A DNA stretch of 64,000 nt, taken from NCBI GenBank assembly GCA_035578905.1, contig JAQJVL010000416.1:571947-635946 (forward strand), given 5' to 3'. Position 1 is the first letter of the stretch, and every line of letters starts with the position of its first letter. The DNA is from Stictocephala bisonia (Eukaryota; Arthropoda; Insecta; Hemiptera; Membracidae). The notes below the pieces were generated by a model. The model did no database searches. It was not told the origin of the DNA and saw only the letters and a list, made by a program, of their open reading frames with translations. This document shows positions 35,401-46,003 of this stretch, one piece after another. The position numbers and the translations under genes are program-made.

Positions 35401-38400
35401 CTAATCTGACAAGGTGTGACATCATCATTGAGCAAGCAATACGAATCATTACTAATAGTAATTACTTTTTATTACTTGCAAGGCAGAAAAGCTGACAACA
35501 AGCAAGAGTCAATACGTCTTCCACCCACCACCACAAGATCAACAGTGATGCCTCTCCCACCCACCCTTATAAGAGCAACAGTGACGCCTCCCCCACTCAC
35601 CCTTATAAGAGCAACAGTAATGTCTCTCCCACCCATGATTATAAGAGCCACTTGGATACCTTCCACCCACCATGACAAGAACAACAGTAATGCCTCTCCC
35701 ACCCACTCTTATAAGAGCAACCGTGAAGCCTCCCCCACTCAGCCTTTCAAGAGCCACAGTGATGTCTCTCCCACCCACTCTTATAAGAGCAACAGTGAAG
35801 CCTCCCCCACTCAGCCTTACAAGAGCCACAGTGATGCCTCTCCCACCCACTCTTATAAGAGCAACAGTGACGCCTCCCCCACTCAGCCTTACAAGAGCCA
35901 CAGTGATGCCTCTCCTACCCACCCTTATAAGAGCAACAGTGACGCCTCCCCCACTCAGTCTTACAAGAGCCACAGTGATGTCTCTCCCACCCACGATTAT
36001 AAGAGCCACATTGATACCTTCCACCCACCATGACAAGAACAACAGTGATGTCTCTCCCACCCACCCTTATAAGAGCAACAGTGATGCTTCCCCCACCCAT
36101 CGTTACAAGGACAAGAGATGCTTCCCCCCATCCACCCTTACATGAGCAACAGTAATGCCTCCCCTACTCAACTCCACAAGAACAATAATGTCACCTCCAA
36201 CCACTCATACAAGAGCTACAGTGATACCTCCTCCACAGGGGCAATAGTGATGTCTCTCTCACCCACTCCTGCAATAGTGATGCCCACCCACCCTTACAAG
36301 AGCAACAGCGATGCTTTAAATGTTAGTGTCCACATCAATGGAAACTATTGAGTGAACGCCATGTCGATATTAATATGACTAAGCATAGAACCTATGTCGG
36401 CTGAACCATAAAGGCAAATTCCAAATGCTATGTGTGAGTGAATCTTAGAAGATTAGATAATTCTTAATTTTGACAGATACAATAATTATAGTTTTATAAT
36501 TTTTTATTATACTTAGTTGATGTCACAACTGAACCGAACATGTAAGTAATATCTGTTTCTAAAATTATTGTTAATATTCCATTGTTCAGTTTACTTGCCT
36601 TAAAATCACTTAGGTATTTTGTTTTAGGTTGGACTTGCCCAATAATCACTGTGAATGGTTTTTTGAGCTGGACAAATTGTTTATAAGAGGCAAGTACAAT
36701 GTCAGTGGACAGGTCCTTATCTTGCCAATCACAGGCAATGGAGATGCCAACATTACCGCTGGTCAGTAATATGTCTCATGGATTTATATTTAGGTTTGAT
36801 AAGGCACATTTAATAAAAATTCTTCTTGTCTCCAAAGTGTTATCCGCATGAAGTCCTTGGATTACATTGTATTATTTATATTCTTAGCAATAAGAAATCC
36901 CATAAGAAACTACATTTAACCCTTTAACTCCCCAACGTCTGTAAAATAGAACATTCATAGAAAGCCACAACAAAACCAATTTTATGGGTGTCTGAAAGAA
37001 ATATTTAAAAATTGGCCTAAATCTTAGTACTACCTTACCTCCTTGGCCATTGAAACCCCAGTTGGTTTTTGGCCTCGCCAACAATGCCTCTCCATTTTGC
37101 TCTGTTCTTTGCTGCCTCAGGTGTAGTTCCCAATTTGTAAATATCTTTGAGGACCTGATCTCTCCATCTAAGTCTTGGCCTGCCAAGGGGTCTTCTACCG
37201 TCTGGGTTCGATCGTTCAATATAATTAATAATGGAGGTATTTTCTCGCCTCCACACATGTCCAGCCCACCTTAGTCTTCTACTTTTCACTAATGCTACTA
37301 TATCTGGGTGAGTGTATATTTCTCTTAATTCTCTGTTCTTTCTTATTCTCCATACATCTCCTTCGCATACTGGACCAAACACTTTTCTTAATACTCTATT
37401 TTCAAATACAATAAGCTTCTTCTCATATTCCTTTGTCAGTGACCATGTTTCAGCTCCATATAGTAACACAGGGAGGACTAGTGTATGGTAGATTTTGATC
37501 TTAGTTTTCCTAGACAATATTTTGGATTTAAGTAATTTCTCTACTGCCCAATAGGTCTTAGAGGCTAAGACTAGTCTATTTTGAATTTCGTTTTCCTCTT
37601 TTATGTTTTGTGCTAGCTTTATGCCAAGGTATTTAAACTCTTCGACTTTTTCAAATTCCCACCTGTCCACTTTAATATTTTGTATTCTATTCATTCCCTG
37701 TCTTCTGGTTATATGCATATATTTTGTCTTATCCTGGTTTATTTCTAATCCCACCTTTCTGGTTTCTTGAATGAGCACTTTTGCTAAATTTTCCAGATCT
37801 GTTCTACTTTCAGCAAGAAGAGCAACGTCATCCGCAAAAGCTAATACATTTACTTTTGATCCAACATAGATCCCAGCTCTTAAATCTTTTGTCTTCCTGA
37901 GTGCATCTTCTAAGACTAGGTTAAAGAGTAGAGGGGATATCCCATCACCTTGACGAACTCCTGTATTAACTTCAAAGTCCTCTGTATATTCTCCATTTAC
38001 CTTCACTTTACATCTTGATTTATCAATACATATTTGTGTCAATTTTATAAGCTTATCTGGGATGCCAAACATTTGCATTTTTTCATACATTTTCATCCTA
38101 TTTATGCTTTTTGAAAATCTATAAATAATAGGTGAACATCCTTATTAAACTCCCAATATTTTGAGAGAGATTGTTTTATGGCAAATATTTGGTCTATAGT
38201 AGAGCGACCTTGAACAAATCCTGCTTGGTGGTCTTTAATATTTTCTTCTATATACTCTTTCAGTCTATTTAAGAGGATTTTTGATAGTACTTTATATGCT
38301 GAACTTAGAATAGAAATACCTCTATAATTTTTAGATAAATCTTTTAGATAAAATTTTTTAGATAAAATAAAATTTAAATAAATTTTTAGATAAATCTTAG

Positions 38401-41400
38401 TATTAATACATAAAATTGATTAAACATGATAACCTTTCATTTCAATTAATATCTAAGCCAATACATTTTGTAACTATATAAAATCATGCTGGAATTTAAT
38501 TGGAAATTTTGCTTGTAAAATTCGTAAACAAATTTGTACCTTTTTTAAAAGTGGACATTTTATGTTGAAATTTAAAATGTTTGAAGGAGACAATATAGTA
38601 CATTGAATTATGTTATGTTTATCTGACAAAGTATTTTTATAAGCATTAAAACATTATGAAGCCTTAAAATATTCAAAATTTGTTATATTATATACATTTC
38701 AAAATGTTAACATAATATTTGGCTTGATATTAATTTTTTTATAGATAAACAAATGTCTTAGTAATAAAACAAAACAAAGATTGTCATTATTTGTCAGTAA
38801 ATATAGTTCTTATAATAAACTCTGCAAAACTATTAAAAATCTGCCTGGGATTTTTAGAACATTTAAAAGAAAATGTCTGGGAGCGAAAGGGTTAAAAATC
38901 CTAGATGTAACACCATAAAAACCAGCCTCAGATTTATTGTCAGGTTTACAAATAAGACTGCATGTTGTTGATACATGGGAGTGAAAAATATTAACTGAAC
39001 ATAACTCCAAAATTTGACTCAACTGGATTTTATCTGTTTTTGTACATCCCTAGCTAAATCAGCAGAAGCTATCAACATTCAGGATTGAATTTAGCAGTCT
39101 AGTAACTTTTTTTATTTTAATTTTTCCTCACCAGTTCACATAGCCTTAAGGCTTGTGCGTTAACTTTCTAATTGAAGTACCAACCATCAGCTCACTTGGA
39201 GATTCAAACATTAGATTCTGCTTAACCACTGAGCCATCACATTATAAATTCAATTTAACCCTAGATCTGAAGTTACAAGCTATATGAATGATTTACAAGT
39301 TAGATCATGAATTCTATGTAAATTTATATTGAATTTGATATCACTAAGTCATTGAAGTATATGTCTTGAAGTAACAGATTTAAACTTTAAGTGTGCTTGT
39401 AAATACCAACTGGTGTAACCGTAGTTTGACTGTGTTGCAGGACAGGCACTGAGATAGCCCCTTCAAGTAAGTTTAGAGATGAGATGATTGTAGCACGGAA
39501 ATATTATCTGAAGAGTCTTATAATGATTCACAAATTGTTGATACAGGATGAGATAGGAATTATAATAGCCAACTACTAACTGGCTGAATAACATTACTTT
39601 CGGCGCAGAAAATATGTGTAGCCGAGTTTGAAGGTTGTTTACTAATAAAATGTTGGGTACGAGGCATATTCAATAACACTATCGTTTTCCACGTTTAAGT
39701 GTTCACTATTCCATATGCATTTTAAAATTTTATTTTAAGTTTTAATAATTTTCATCCTAGTTGAAAAAAATACTGGAATCTTATCTAGTTTTGATTGTGC
39801 ATCAACTCTAAACTTTTATTACTCAAAATCTTGTTAATGTATCGCATTTATATTTTAATACGTGGTTGACAAGAAAGTTTTCTAAATTTAAGAATTTTAA
39901 CTTTTCAAGAGAAAGTTCTTTTCAATTTTCTGAAAGAATATTTTCTTGGCTTCTAGAGATTGTAAAATTGTTTATTTGGTCATATTGTGATCCTTAGGAA
40001 ATGTTTAGCAACGATATATTCAGTGACGGATTTACCACTAGGCAGACTAGGCGCCTAGAGCCACAGGCAAGAGGGGGGCCGCCAAGAGGCCACAAATATT
40101 GCACTAATTTGCTAAGTAAAGGCCCTAACAATTTTCCTACACAGCTACCGGCTAGATTTTATAAAATATATTTATCACAATCACACTCCTTATAGGTTAT
40201 AGAAATACAACACGTACACAGACATAATAAAAAATAACTAAGTCGAAATAAGTATTGTTGAGAGTGAAGGTGTATTTGGTGTGGTGAGCACAGCGCCCGC
40301 GATTATGATGTCGATATCTACAGAGTAAAAACTAGAGTTATTTATTGCGTGGTTGGTCTACTGAGGTGAATGTGAATCACAACTCGGTCTTGAGCAGGCG
40401 GCAGGACTTTGATGATTTCATAGTAGTTTTCATGTTGAGAAATCAAGAAAAGTTCATATTTAATAAAACGTTAAAAATGAGAGACAATCAATAACAGTTT
40501 TACTTGTCTTACGTGATACTGATTAACTGGTACGTTTTAAAGCTTTTGGAAGTGGTTATGGATATATTTTGTTTATTGTACTGTGTTAAAATAAAAATTG
40601 TTATTCTAAAGGGCATTAATTGATAATCAACTAAACAACGATATAATGAGCCCAGTAAAAATTTCAAAACTTATTAACATTAGAATAAACAATTGTACTA
40701 AGATTATCCAAGAATATTTGTAATTTTTTAGAAACACAATAAATTATTATACTATTTTTATGACAACGTGTTTTCAATATATATTATATTGTAAAGGAAA
40801 GCTTAGAATGTAAAAAAAGAGAATAGATTAGAAAATACTTTATTTGAAAAACAAAAGATTAAAGTTAACTAAACACTAGCCTACAATACGAGTATTATTT
40901 ACCAAACTAGTTAAAGATGTAAACATCCAAATACTTTTCATCACTGGCCGGGAGGGGGCCGCAAAAAGTCTAAATCCATCACTGGATACATTAATTTTAT
41001 TTGCATAAGTAAATGCAGTGATTTTAAAATAGTGGATAAAATTGTAGAACTTTATCTTTATACTGTAGTTTTTGAGAAAAATGTAAATAAAGAAGACAGC
41101 TTTAACATTACCAGCATAGGGTGTACAATTTCTGAAATTAAAGTAAAGCTTGTGAAGCCATAGCATAGTGAAGTAACCCATCTCGGCTAAGTGTTCACAG
41201 GACTATCCACAAAAGGTTCTGTCGTCAGTCCTCATAATACTGAAAAATCATGCACTCGACAATTGTCATTATCATGGATACTACTAGGGAAGTCTAGGGT
41301 GTAATTGTGTAATGGTAGAGTTCAGATGCTAAACTAGAGGAGAGATATTAGTTTCAGGCTTGCCAATCTACTGAAAATCTGGCTGATCTACAATAAGATG

Positions 41401-43870
41401 TAGGTCCTCAATATTCCTTTTGGGATATAAATAGCTCTTTCTGAAGATTATTCAACTTGGGTTAGTTACAAATACTAAATACATTTTCCATCAAATCTAT
41501 TAAGATGGGCATTTAAAAAAATAAATGAAGTAGTAAATAAAAATCATTAGCCTGCTTCTAATTTGTTAAAACCATTAAATATACAGTAACCACACTACAC
41601 AAAGCAGATGGTTGCCCTTAATTGTGAATATTTGTCAGATAAATCAACGTATGATAAATAAATGAGTAGATATTTACTATATTAATATTATTAAAATGAG
41701 CTGATTGTGATATTATTATTTGAAAATAGAAAACTGAAATATATGATTTTGGAATAGTTGGTGTGAAATTCTCATACAAGTACGACTGGGTGTTTGAAAA
41801 ACGAGCCAATGGGTTGGACTATGTCAAAGTGACCACTTACTCCCTCCCCTTCTCTGTAGACCGGCTCTACATTCATCTAGATAACCTCTTCAACGGAGAC
41901 AGATTACTTGGTGAGTGTATAAGAGGAGTTTTCTATTATTATAGTACTTTACTAATTATAACACCTATCATCATGGATGAAGAATATATGCATCGTTTTT
42001 ATTTTTGAGTATATCAAGGTAAAATATAGTGAGAATTAAAAAACTTATAACAAACCTACTTGCAGTAAAATTTGTGTAGCAAATTTAACATAACATATTA
42101 ACCTGTCTACATAAGTGTCAAACTAGAAAAAAATAACATAGCCAATATCCTAACTAATTATTTGACACTCTCAGCTGAGAAATTCAAATTAGTAAAACAA
42201 TATTCCATTACACAATGCCACCTTACGAGTACGGGTGTGCCAATACCACCATACATATAAGGTCAGGTAGGTCGGTCAATACCACCAAATAACTATGGGC
42301 CACTTCATTTTGTACATTCACAGTATAAACACTGATATTTCACTAATACAAATGGCCATCAGATTCAAACCCCATAAATTGGCAGCATGTTTATAAGAGG
42401 GAAGTCGGAAATGGTATTGTCGTGTTGCAACGCTCCATGGTTGATCTGTTGCAGAACTGTCAGTTCCAATACTTTTGTTGCAAAAACACACGTTAATGTG
42501 CTGGTATGACAACGAATGGAAAAAATTATTGTTAGAGAATTGCTTTGCATCCTAAACAAATTAGTGTGACAGTGTATTAGTTCAATACCATTCAAGTTTT
42601 AACAGGTAACTATTCAACTGAATATTTGTAAATAATGTTCAACTTGTCTAATCCATAGTCTATTTTACATCAAAAATTTAATATGGCTAGGATTAAAATA
42701 ATTATTTTATAAAATAGGCACAACACTGCCAGCGTGTTGGCTCAGTGGCTAAAACTTCAGACTGCGGAGGGCAAGGTCCTAGGTTCGAATCCCCACCGAT
42801 CCAACGGTCGGTACTTCACTCGTTGAATAAAGTTCATGCACAGGCTTGTAAGCCCATCTGAACTGGCAAGTGAAGTTTTATAAAAAAAAGAAAAAGAAAC
42901 ATATAAAAAAGTTGAACTGTTTTGATGTTTTAAAATATTTGTAAACATTTAATCTCAAATTACCTGCATTTTCATGATTTAGGATGGCTTGCAATTTTTG
43001 TAAATTAATATGTTATTAATTAACATTCATTATTATATTCTAATTTTAAATTAGACTGTTTTTTTTTTTCAAGAAAACCTCAAATTGTTTTTAAATAGCT
43101 GAATATATTTATTTTCCAATTTTATCAACGACATAAGGGATTTTAAAGAATCCGTTGCAGCGTACAACAAAGTAGCAAGGGTTTCATAGGAATAGAACTG
43201 TTTGTGTAACCATTCCAACGATTTCGTGTGTTAGGAACTACATTGGCCACCTCTAAAAACACAACGCACAGCGATAACTTTCTACCTTAATATTTTAAGT
43301 GTTTTCTAAATCAACCTGTATTTTTGAGCATTCACAATGACTTAACTAAATCAGTATTTGTTATTACTAATATATTACCAAAACTAATTCAAATCAGTAG
43401 GTTTAATACACATTTGTGGAAAGACTTTCTTGGAAAATTGTATAATATTCAAATTTGTGGTCTTTAGGGTTTGACTGGGTCATTTGGATATGTACACTGT
43501 ATACATTACTAGAGTTTAAGACTCTTGATTTTATAAAAAGGAAGAAAAAACCATTTATTTTATCAGCCTGGACATCAATATTGATGAAAATGGACATCTA
43601 TAGTGTCAAAGCTGTCGGTATTTGATGTATATGTTGTACATAACAACTGACAAGATCAAATCCAGAAGACCTTGAACTTACATTTAATATATATGTAACT
43701 AAGAAATTGTTTCAGGGAATAACATGAACATATTCCTTAACGACAACTGGAAAGAGATAATGAAAGAGATGAGCCCCGAACTAAGCAAAGCTCTTGGGGA
43801 GGTCTTCAAGAACACATTAACAGCTATGGCAGACTTAGTACCTTACCAGACAATCTTTCCCAGAGACTGA
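21986..43870 (+). CDS. takeout-like / juvenile hormone-binding-protein-family gene B, complete (six coding exons)
   Basis: Exons 21986-22082, 25312-25407, 30716-30863, 36628-36761, 41758-41910 and 43716-43870 join with matching phases into 783 nt (260 aa plus stop). Residues 1-20 are a signal peptide (MRAVLVVLSVSTLAGLGQAA). C40 and C50 form the conserved disulphide pair of the family (C-x9-C, GKGCNPDDPNLNECVV). Residues 68-113 hold PRLDPLVIESLKI and the EITNCSMYGL strand. RLYIHLDNLFNGDRLLG and VFKNTLTAMADLVP close the domain. The length is normal for takeout/JHBP proteins. These are secreted tubular alpha-wrap proteins with a hydrophobic tunnel, linked to juvenile-hormone-like lipids, feeding and circadian output. 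The ligand is not predictable here. Upstream gene A is a head-to-tail paralogue. The introns are 1.8-5.8 kb and repeat-filled. A candidate AATAAA lies at 44232. Confidence 0.9.
22083..25311. other. gene B intron 1
   Basis: 3.2 kb. It contains a TA microsatellite at about 22610-22630 and diverged family-1 SINE fragments at 22660-22790 (minus), 22995-23170 (plus) and 23190-23300 (minus). No exon was seen in between. Confidence 0.7.
25312..25407 (+). CDS. gene B exon 2 (cysteine-pair region)
   Basis: The acceptor is TCTGGTTTCAG and the donor is GCTGCAG|GTGACA. It is 96 nt, with phase 1 at both ends. It encodes DYIGKGCNPDDPNLNECVVR, the N-terminal disulphide loop, then KGAPAVKRVAAG. Confidence 0.9.
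25722..26640 (+). repeat. 102-bp tandem repeat array, about nine units (gene B intron 2)
   Basis: The landmark AAGAGGTGGAACAACTTGT recurs at 25761, 25863, 25964, 26066, 26168, 26270, 26372, 26474 and 26551. The spacing is 101-102 bp except for a shortened last unit of 77 bp. Alternate units share variants (for example 'cttctccatg' against 'cttatcgatg'), so there is a two-unit higher-order pattern. It is not coding. Confidence 0.92.
27197..27482 (+). repeat. 36-bp G-rich minisatellite (gene B intron 2)
   Basis: About eight units of 'CAATACCACCGTACGTGTAT' followed by GGGAGGGTGGGTGGGT. At least four units carry an intact run of four G-triplets with single-base spacers. Because 36 is divisible by three, two or more frames stay open here, but these are artefacts. 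Related short blocks lie at about 3061-3180, 15885-16020, 28700-28770, 42215-42290, 60330-60360 and 60890-60930. Confidence 0.92.
27636..27903 (+). pseudogene. orphan reading-frame fragment, unrecognised
   Basis: One frame reads KYETEKHFEEKLKCLKKENK and then NNLQKAYYFKRVCARKADYT. After a one-base shift near 27773 it reads LAPGWTDIRNYLLSNEYTGL and then DDAGNMLQNKLKKAKTKQLS, stop. The composition is protein-like (charged helix, then W/Y-rich stretch). No start codon, splice sites or poly(A) tail were identified. It could be a decayed retrocopy or a transposon fragment. I do not recognise the family. Confidence 0.3.
29357..30278. repeat. inverted GC-rich motif pair (possible MITE ends) in gene B intron 2
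   Basis: AGTGCTCGAGTTGCGCGCAA at 29357-29376 is matched by its exact reverse complement at 30218-30237. A second 18-bp inverted match follows at 30261-30278. The motif contains the palindromes CTCGAG and TTGCGCGCAA. The spacing of about 880 bp could mark a non-autonomous element, but no target duplication was found. Confidence 0.5.
30716..30863 (+). CDS. gene B exon 3
   Basis: The acceptor is TGTTCCACAG and the donor is GCCAA|GTGAGT. It is 148 nt, entering in phase 1 and leaving in phase 2. It encodes DPKYRIPRLDPLVIESLKIT and GLSLEITNCSMYGLQDINFV. The 'I-P-x-L-D-P-L' block and the 'NCx-x-x-GL' strand are conserved in takeout-family proteins. Confidence 0.9.
31725..32148 (+). repeat. 53-74-bp tandem repeat array, about eight units
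   Basis: The start of each unit, GTTAGTGCAGACGA or a variant, recurs at 31725, 31778, 31831, 31884, 31937, 32011, 32084 and 32138. The body contains CATCACCAAAGCC(T/A)CTTTG and TATCTCAACGTCC. The first five units are 53 bp. Two later ones are about 74 bp through an internal duplication of the ACCAAAGCCACTTTG block. Confidence 0.9.
33108..33206 (+). repeat. 49-bp direct tandem duplication
   Basis: The block CGTGCCAAACTTTCAAGGGA and the following 29 bases occur twice in a row (33108 and 33157) with a single difference (aactgtac / aattgtac). Confidence 0.9.
34337..34596 (-). repeat. tRNA-derived SINE, family 1, full-length-looking copy
   Basis: Reverse orientation copy of the element at 1143-1412. 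On the minus strand it starts TTAATTGGTCGGTAGCGTAG, with box A TAGCGTAGTTGG and box B-like CAGTTCGATCCC, and ends at the shared GATCGGCGTC. The near-identity over about 260 bp to a copy 33 kb away suggests fairly recent transposition. Confidence 0.78.
35525..36310 (+). repeat. 36-bp coding-like minisatellite (gene B intron 3)
   Basis: About twenty units of the form CTCCCACCCACCCTTATAAG followed by AGCAACAGTGATGC. The unit length is a multiple of three, so two frames on the plus strand (157 and 205 codons) and one on the minus strand (173 codons) stay open. Examples are a 12-residue ASPTHSYKSNSD repeat and its sister RATVMPLPPTLI. There is no splice linkage to gene B and no domain, so I treat it as non-coding. 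Confidence 0.88.
36628..36761 (+). CDS. gene B exon 4
   Basis: The acceptor is TTTTGTTTTAG and the donor is CGCTG|GTCAGT. It is 134 nt, entering in phase 2 and leaving in phase 1. It encodes LDLPNNHCEWFFELDKLFIR then GKYNVSGQVLILPITGNGDA. It is single-copy here, unlike the partly duplicated counterpart in gene A. Confidence 0.9.
36920..38891. mobile_element. TTAA-flanked element with piggyBac-like ends, interrupted by a LINE fragment
   Basis: TTAA at 36916-36919 is followed by CCCTTTAACTCCC. At the other end GGGAGCGAAAGGG is followed by TTAA at 38892-38895. The ends are imperfect inverted repeats (CCCTTTNNCTCCC). TTAA target duplication with CCC...GGG ends is the signature of piggyBac-type elements. 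No transposase is left, and the middle is taken by the RT fragment at 37035-38335. In gene B intron 4. Confidence 0.55.
37035..38335 (-). pseudogene. non-LTR retrotransposon reverse transcriptase, 5'-truncated
   Basis: On the minus strand, 38335-38100 reads LSKNYRGISILSSAYKVLSK through QAGFVQGRSTIDQIFAIKQS to LLFIDFQKA. A small deletion then shifts the frame, and an open 353-codon frame (38096-37035) continues. It has the VRQGDGISPLLFNL block, the catalytic AFADDVALLAES box (about 37840), and a C-terminal RRLRWAGHVWRRE plus GRRPLGRPRLRWRDQV tail. That tail is typical of RTE/R4-like LINE proteins. The endonuclease is missing (5' truncation). It ends near FQWPRR with stop. Dead copy inside gene B intron 4, antisense to the gene. 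Confidence 0.85.
39118..39243 (-). repeat. SINE family 2, diverged copy
   Basis: In reverse it shows GGCTCAGTGGTTAAGCAGAA, CCAGTTCACATAGCC and the 'AAGGCTTGTG' body of the copy at 42729-42899. Confidence 0.55.
40021..40984. mobile_element. non-autonomous hAT-type element, 964 bp
   Basis: The ends are inverted: CAGTGACGGATTTA at 40021 and TAAATCCATCACTG ending at 40984. The flanking 8-bp sites are gatatatt (40013-40020) and gatacatt (40985-40992), a 7/8 target-site duplication as hAT elements make. Subterminal GGGGGCCGC blocks occur at both ends. No transposase domain is visible. In gene B intron 4. Confidence 0.8.
41265..41440 (+). repeat. dispersed repeat related to 59985-60160
   Basis: ATACTACTAGGGAAGTCTAG, later CAGGCTTGCCAAT and TGTAGGTCCTCA match, in the same order, blocks at 59993-60140 (ACTACTAGAGAAGTCTGGGG, CAGGCTTGTCAAT, TGTAGGTCCCTT). 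At 60 kb this block leads straight into the family-1 SINE body, so it is probably an alternative head of a related composite SINE. Confidence 0.5.
41758..41910 (+). CDS. gene B exon 5
   Basis: It follows TTTTGGAATAG and ends CTTG|GTGAGT. It is 153 nt, with phase 1 at both ends. It encodes GVKFSYKYDWVFEKRANGLD and RLYIHLDNLFNGDRLL. Its sequence is strongly similar to gene A exon 5. Confidence 0.9.
42729..42899 (+). repeat. tRNA-derived SINE, family 2
   Basis: Box A TGGCTCAGTGGC and a perfect box B GGTTCGAATCC lie about 35 bp apart. A body with GTTCATGCACAGGCTTGTAA follows, then an A-rich tail near 42880-42899. Diverged reverse copies occur at 39118-39243, 56063-56225 and 56525-56700. It lies in gene B intron 5. 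No intact tRNA cloverleaf was seen. Confidence 0.75.
43716..43870 (+). CDS. gene B exon 6, C-terminus and stop
   Basis: The acceptor is AAATTGTTTCAG. It encodes NNMNIFLNDNWKEIMKEMSP, ELSKALGEVFKNTLTAMADL and VPYQTIFPRD, stop TGA at 43868-43870. Same coding length as gene A exon 6. Confidence 0.92.
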
Positions 43871-45453
43871 CACGTTCTGTGAGAAAGGGTAAATGGTTAC
43901 AAAGCCAACAGCTCCTTCTGGGCAGATCACAAGTGTACCCAAAGTATATTATTACGCTAAGTGAATGTTACTCTAAGAAACTAAAAATCAAAAGGGACCT
44001 TAACCAATCATCTTGTATATTATTCAGTTTTTAGAGCAACATTTTTGTCAAGATGTATATTTTCATTCCTGTCATCTGCAAACATTTAAATGCACATGCA
44101 TTGTTTCATCTTCAACACACTTTGTGTAACATTCATAAAATGAATTTAATACTAAGTACAGATGGATGCACATTTCACTGCATAACAAGTAATTTGCCTG
44201 ATTTACTTTTTCACTTCAAAATGATACATTAAATAAATAATATTGTTAAATTGAATTATTGCATAGTTAAAGTATACTTTTTAATCAATTATACATTTTA
44301 ATTTAATACATTTTGTTGAACAGTTATGTTAAGTAATCTAACAAGAAAACAACTTTTGCCTGAGGATCACACTATTATTACAATTAAATTTACATATCTT
44401 GAGGCTTAGTTGTGCAACTTGTTATCACAAGAAGCCGCTAGTTGGATAGAACAACAACTATCACCTGTTCAGAATCAGTGACGGGATCAGCTGTATGCCT
44501 TCTTGAGTAAGTGGCCAGCCTTGATATTTATCTTCAAGGGAAACCACTCAACTGATATTCAGTGCTAATTAGATCTGTAGTTTTAGTTCATATGAGATGT
44601 AAATATAAGTTATAAAATATACATATGTAAATATTTGAATTTTCTTTTCCTTGCCAATGATATTTAAATCATATCTATTATAATTTGTTAAGCAGAATAT
44701 TACAAAAATCATATAAACATACAAATTTATGTTATTACTGCTCATTAGTTCCTTCTAAATTAATTTATTGGGCTATTAATTAATGACACTTTCTAAGGAG
44801 TAGTATGCCTTATTTTATAACAATGGCTACATTCGCTCATCTACACTCATTCAAAATAGATATTCACCCAATATATCTTGAGGATCAACGTCCTAAGAAT
44901 ACATAAAAAAGAAATAAAATTCCTCATTTAAGGAGCAATGATTGTTAATGCAATCAAACTTTTTTGCCAGCAGATGCCAGCATTGCTAGTGAAAGGCCCA
45001 GTAAAAATCTTTTATTCATATTAATTGAACACTTAATAACTATAATTTTACATTTTTAAATAGTTCTTTTTAATTGTATAACATTTGCTAACCAACTTGA
45101 ATAGTACAAAAAGCAAGATAAAGAATATTACTACTTTCTCAACTTCTCAGTAATTGTAACATTATTCTATTCAATTCTAGTTTGTAAAACACTAATTTCA
45201 TTCAATATCTAAGGGCAACGTAATGTATATAATATTAGATTAATAGAAATAAATCTACGTTAATTGCAATAAACCAAATAAAACAAAATTGTGATCTAGA
45301 ATACAGTTTAGTACTGATTCTAATAAGGCCGAAATACACAATTCCGTCTAAAAAAAAAAAAAAAAAAAAAAAAAAACATATCTGAATCTAATGTGCATTA
45401 TTCCATTACAATAGAATAGGAAAATGAGGCAAATCACATTAATGGTCTTTTAA
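43871..45453. other. gene B 3' flank / convergent intergenic region
   Basis: Contains the probable gene B 3' untranslated region with candidate AATAAA at 44232-44237, a partial family-1 SINE at 44768-44896 and a 27-bp poly(A) at 45350-45376. No gene seen. Confidence 0.6.
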
Positions 45454-46003
45454 CCCTTCTCACGCGGAATATTATTTTACCCTATTTTAAAGTGACATGT
45501 AATTATGTAAAAAAAAAATAATTTTAATGAAATGTGAAGTTAATTTTTTAAAAGTTTTAGAAACGTAAAGGAACATAGAAAATAAATAAATTTATATTTA
45601 AAGTTAAAATTACAATTTTTAACGCTATTTTATTGTAGATGTACAATTATAATGAAAAGTACAAATATATAAATTTTCAACTTTTTTGTTGAAACTTTTA
45701 ACATTATCTTTAATTTGTAATACAATAATAACTACAACAAAATAACTGAACACTAGAAAACAGCAAAAGAACGATAAGTGTTGAAAACAATGTGCTTGAG
45801 TGGAGCAACAGACCGAGGATATTTTCGTTTTACGCTAGTGCCAAGGCAAGAGACGGAGCCGCATCCATGCACGCTCTGATTGGCTGCCCCCCCTTTTTCA
45901 TTCATAGCTGATTTACATTTTGGATAGGCTGAGGGAGTTGGCGAAAGATATATCTAAGTTGTTGCTGCACTCTAGCAGAAGTTTTAAAAACTATCATTTA
46001 CAC

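Larger units (their letters stand above)
30864..36627. other. gene B intron 3
   Basis: 5.8 kb. It holds a partial family-1 SINE (31060-31200), a tandem array (31725-32148), a 37-bp poly(A) at 32375-32411, a 49-bp direct duplication at 33108-33206, a full SINE on the minus strand (34337-34596) and a 36-bp minisatellite (35525-36310). No exon was found. Confidence 0.75.

Noticed and set aside
35416..36145. Proline/threonine-rich repeat protein
   Set aside because: Minisatellite open on both strands; no start context, splice sites or domain.
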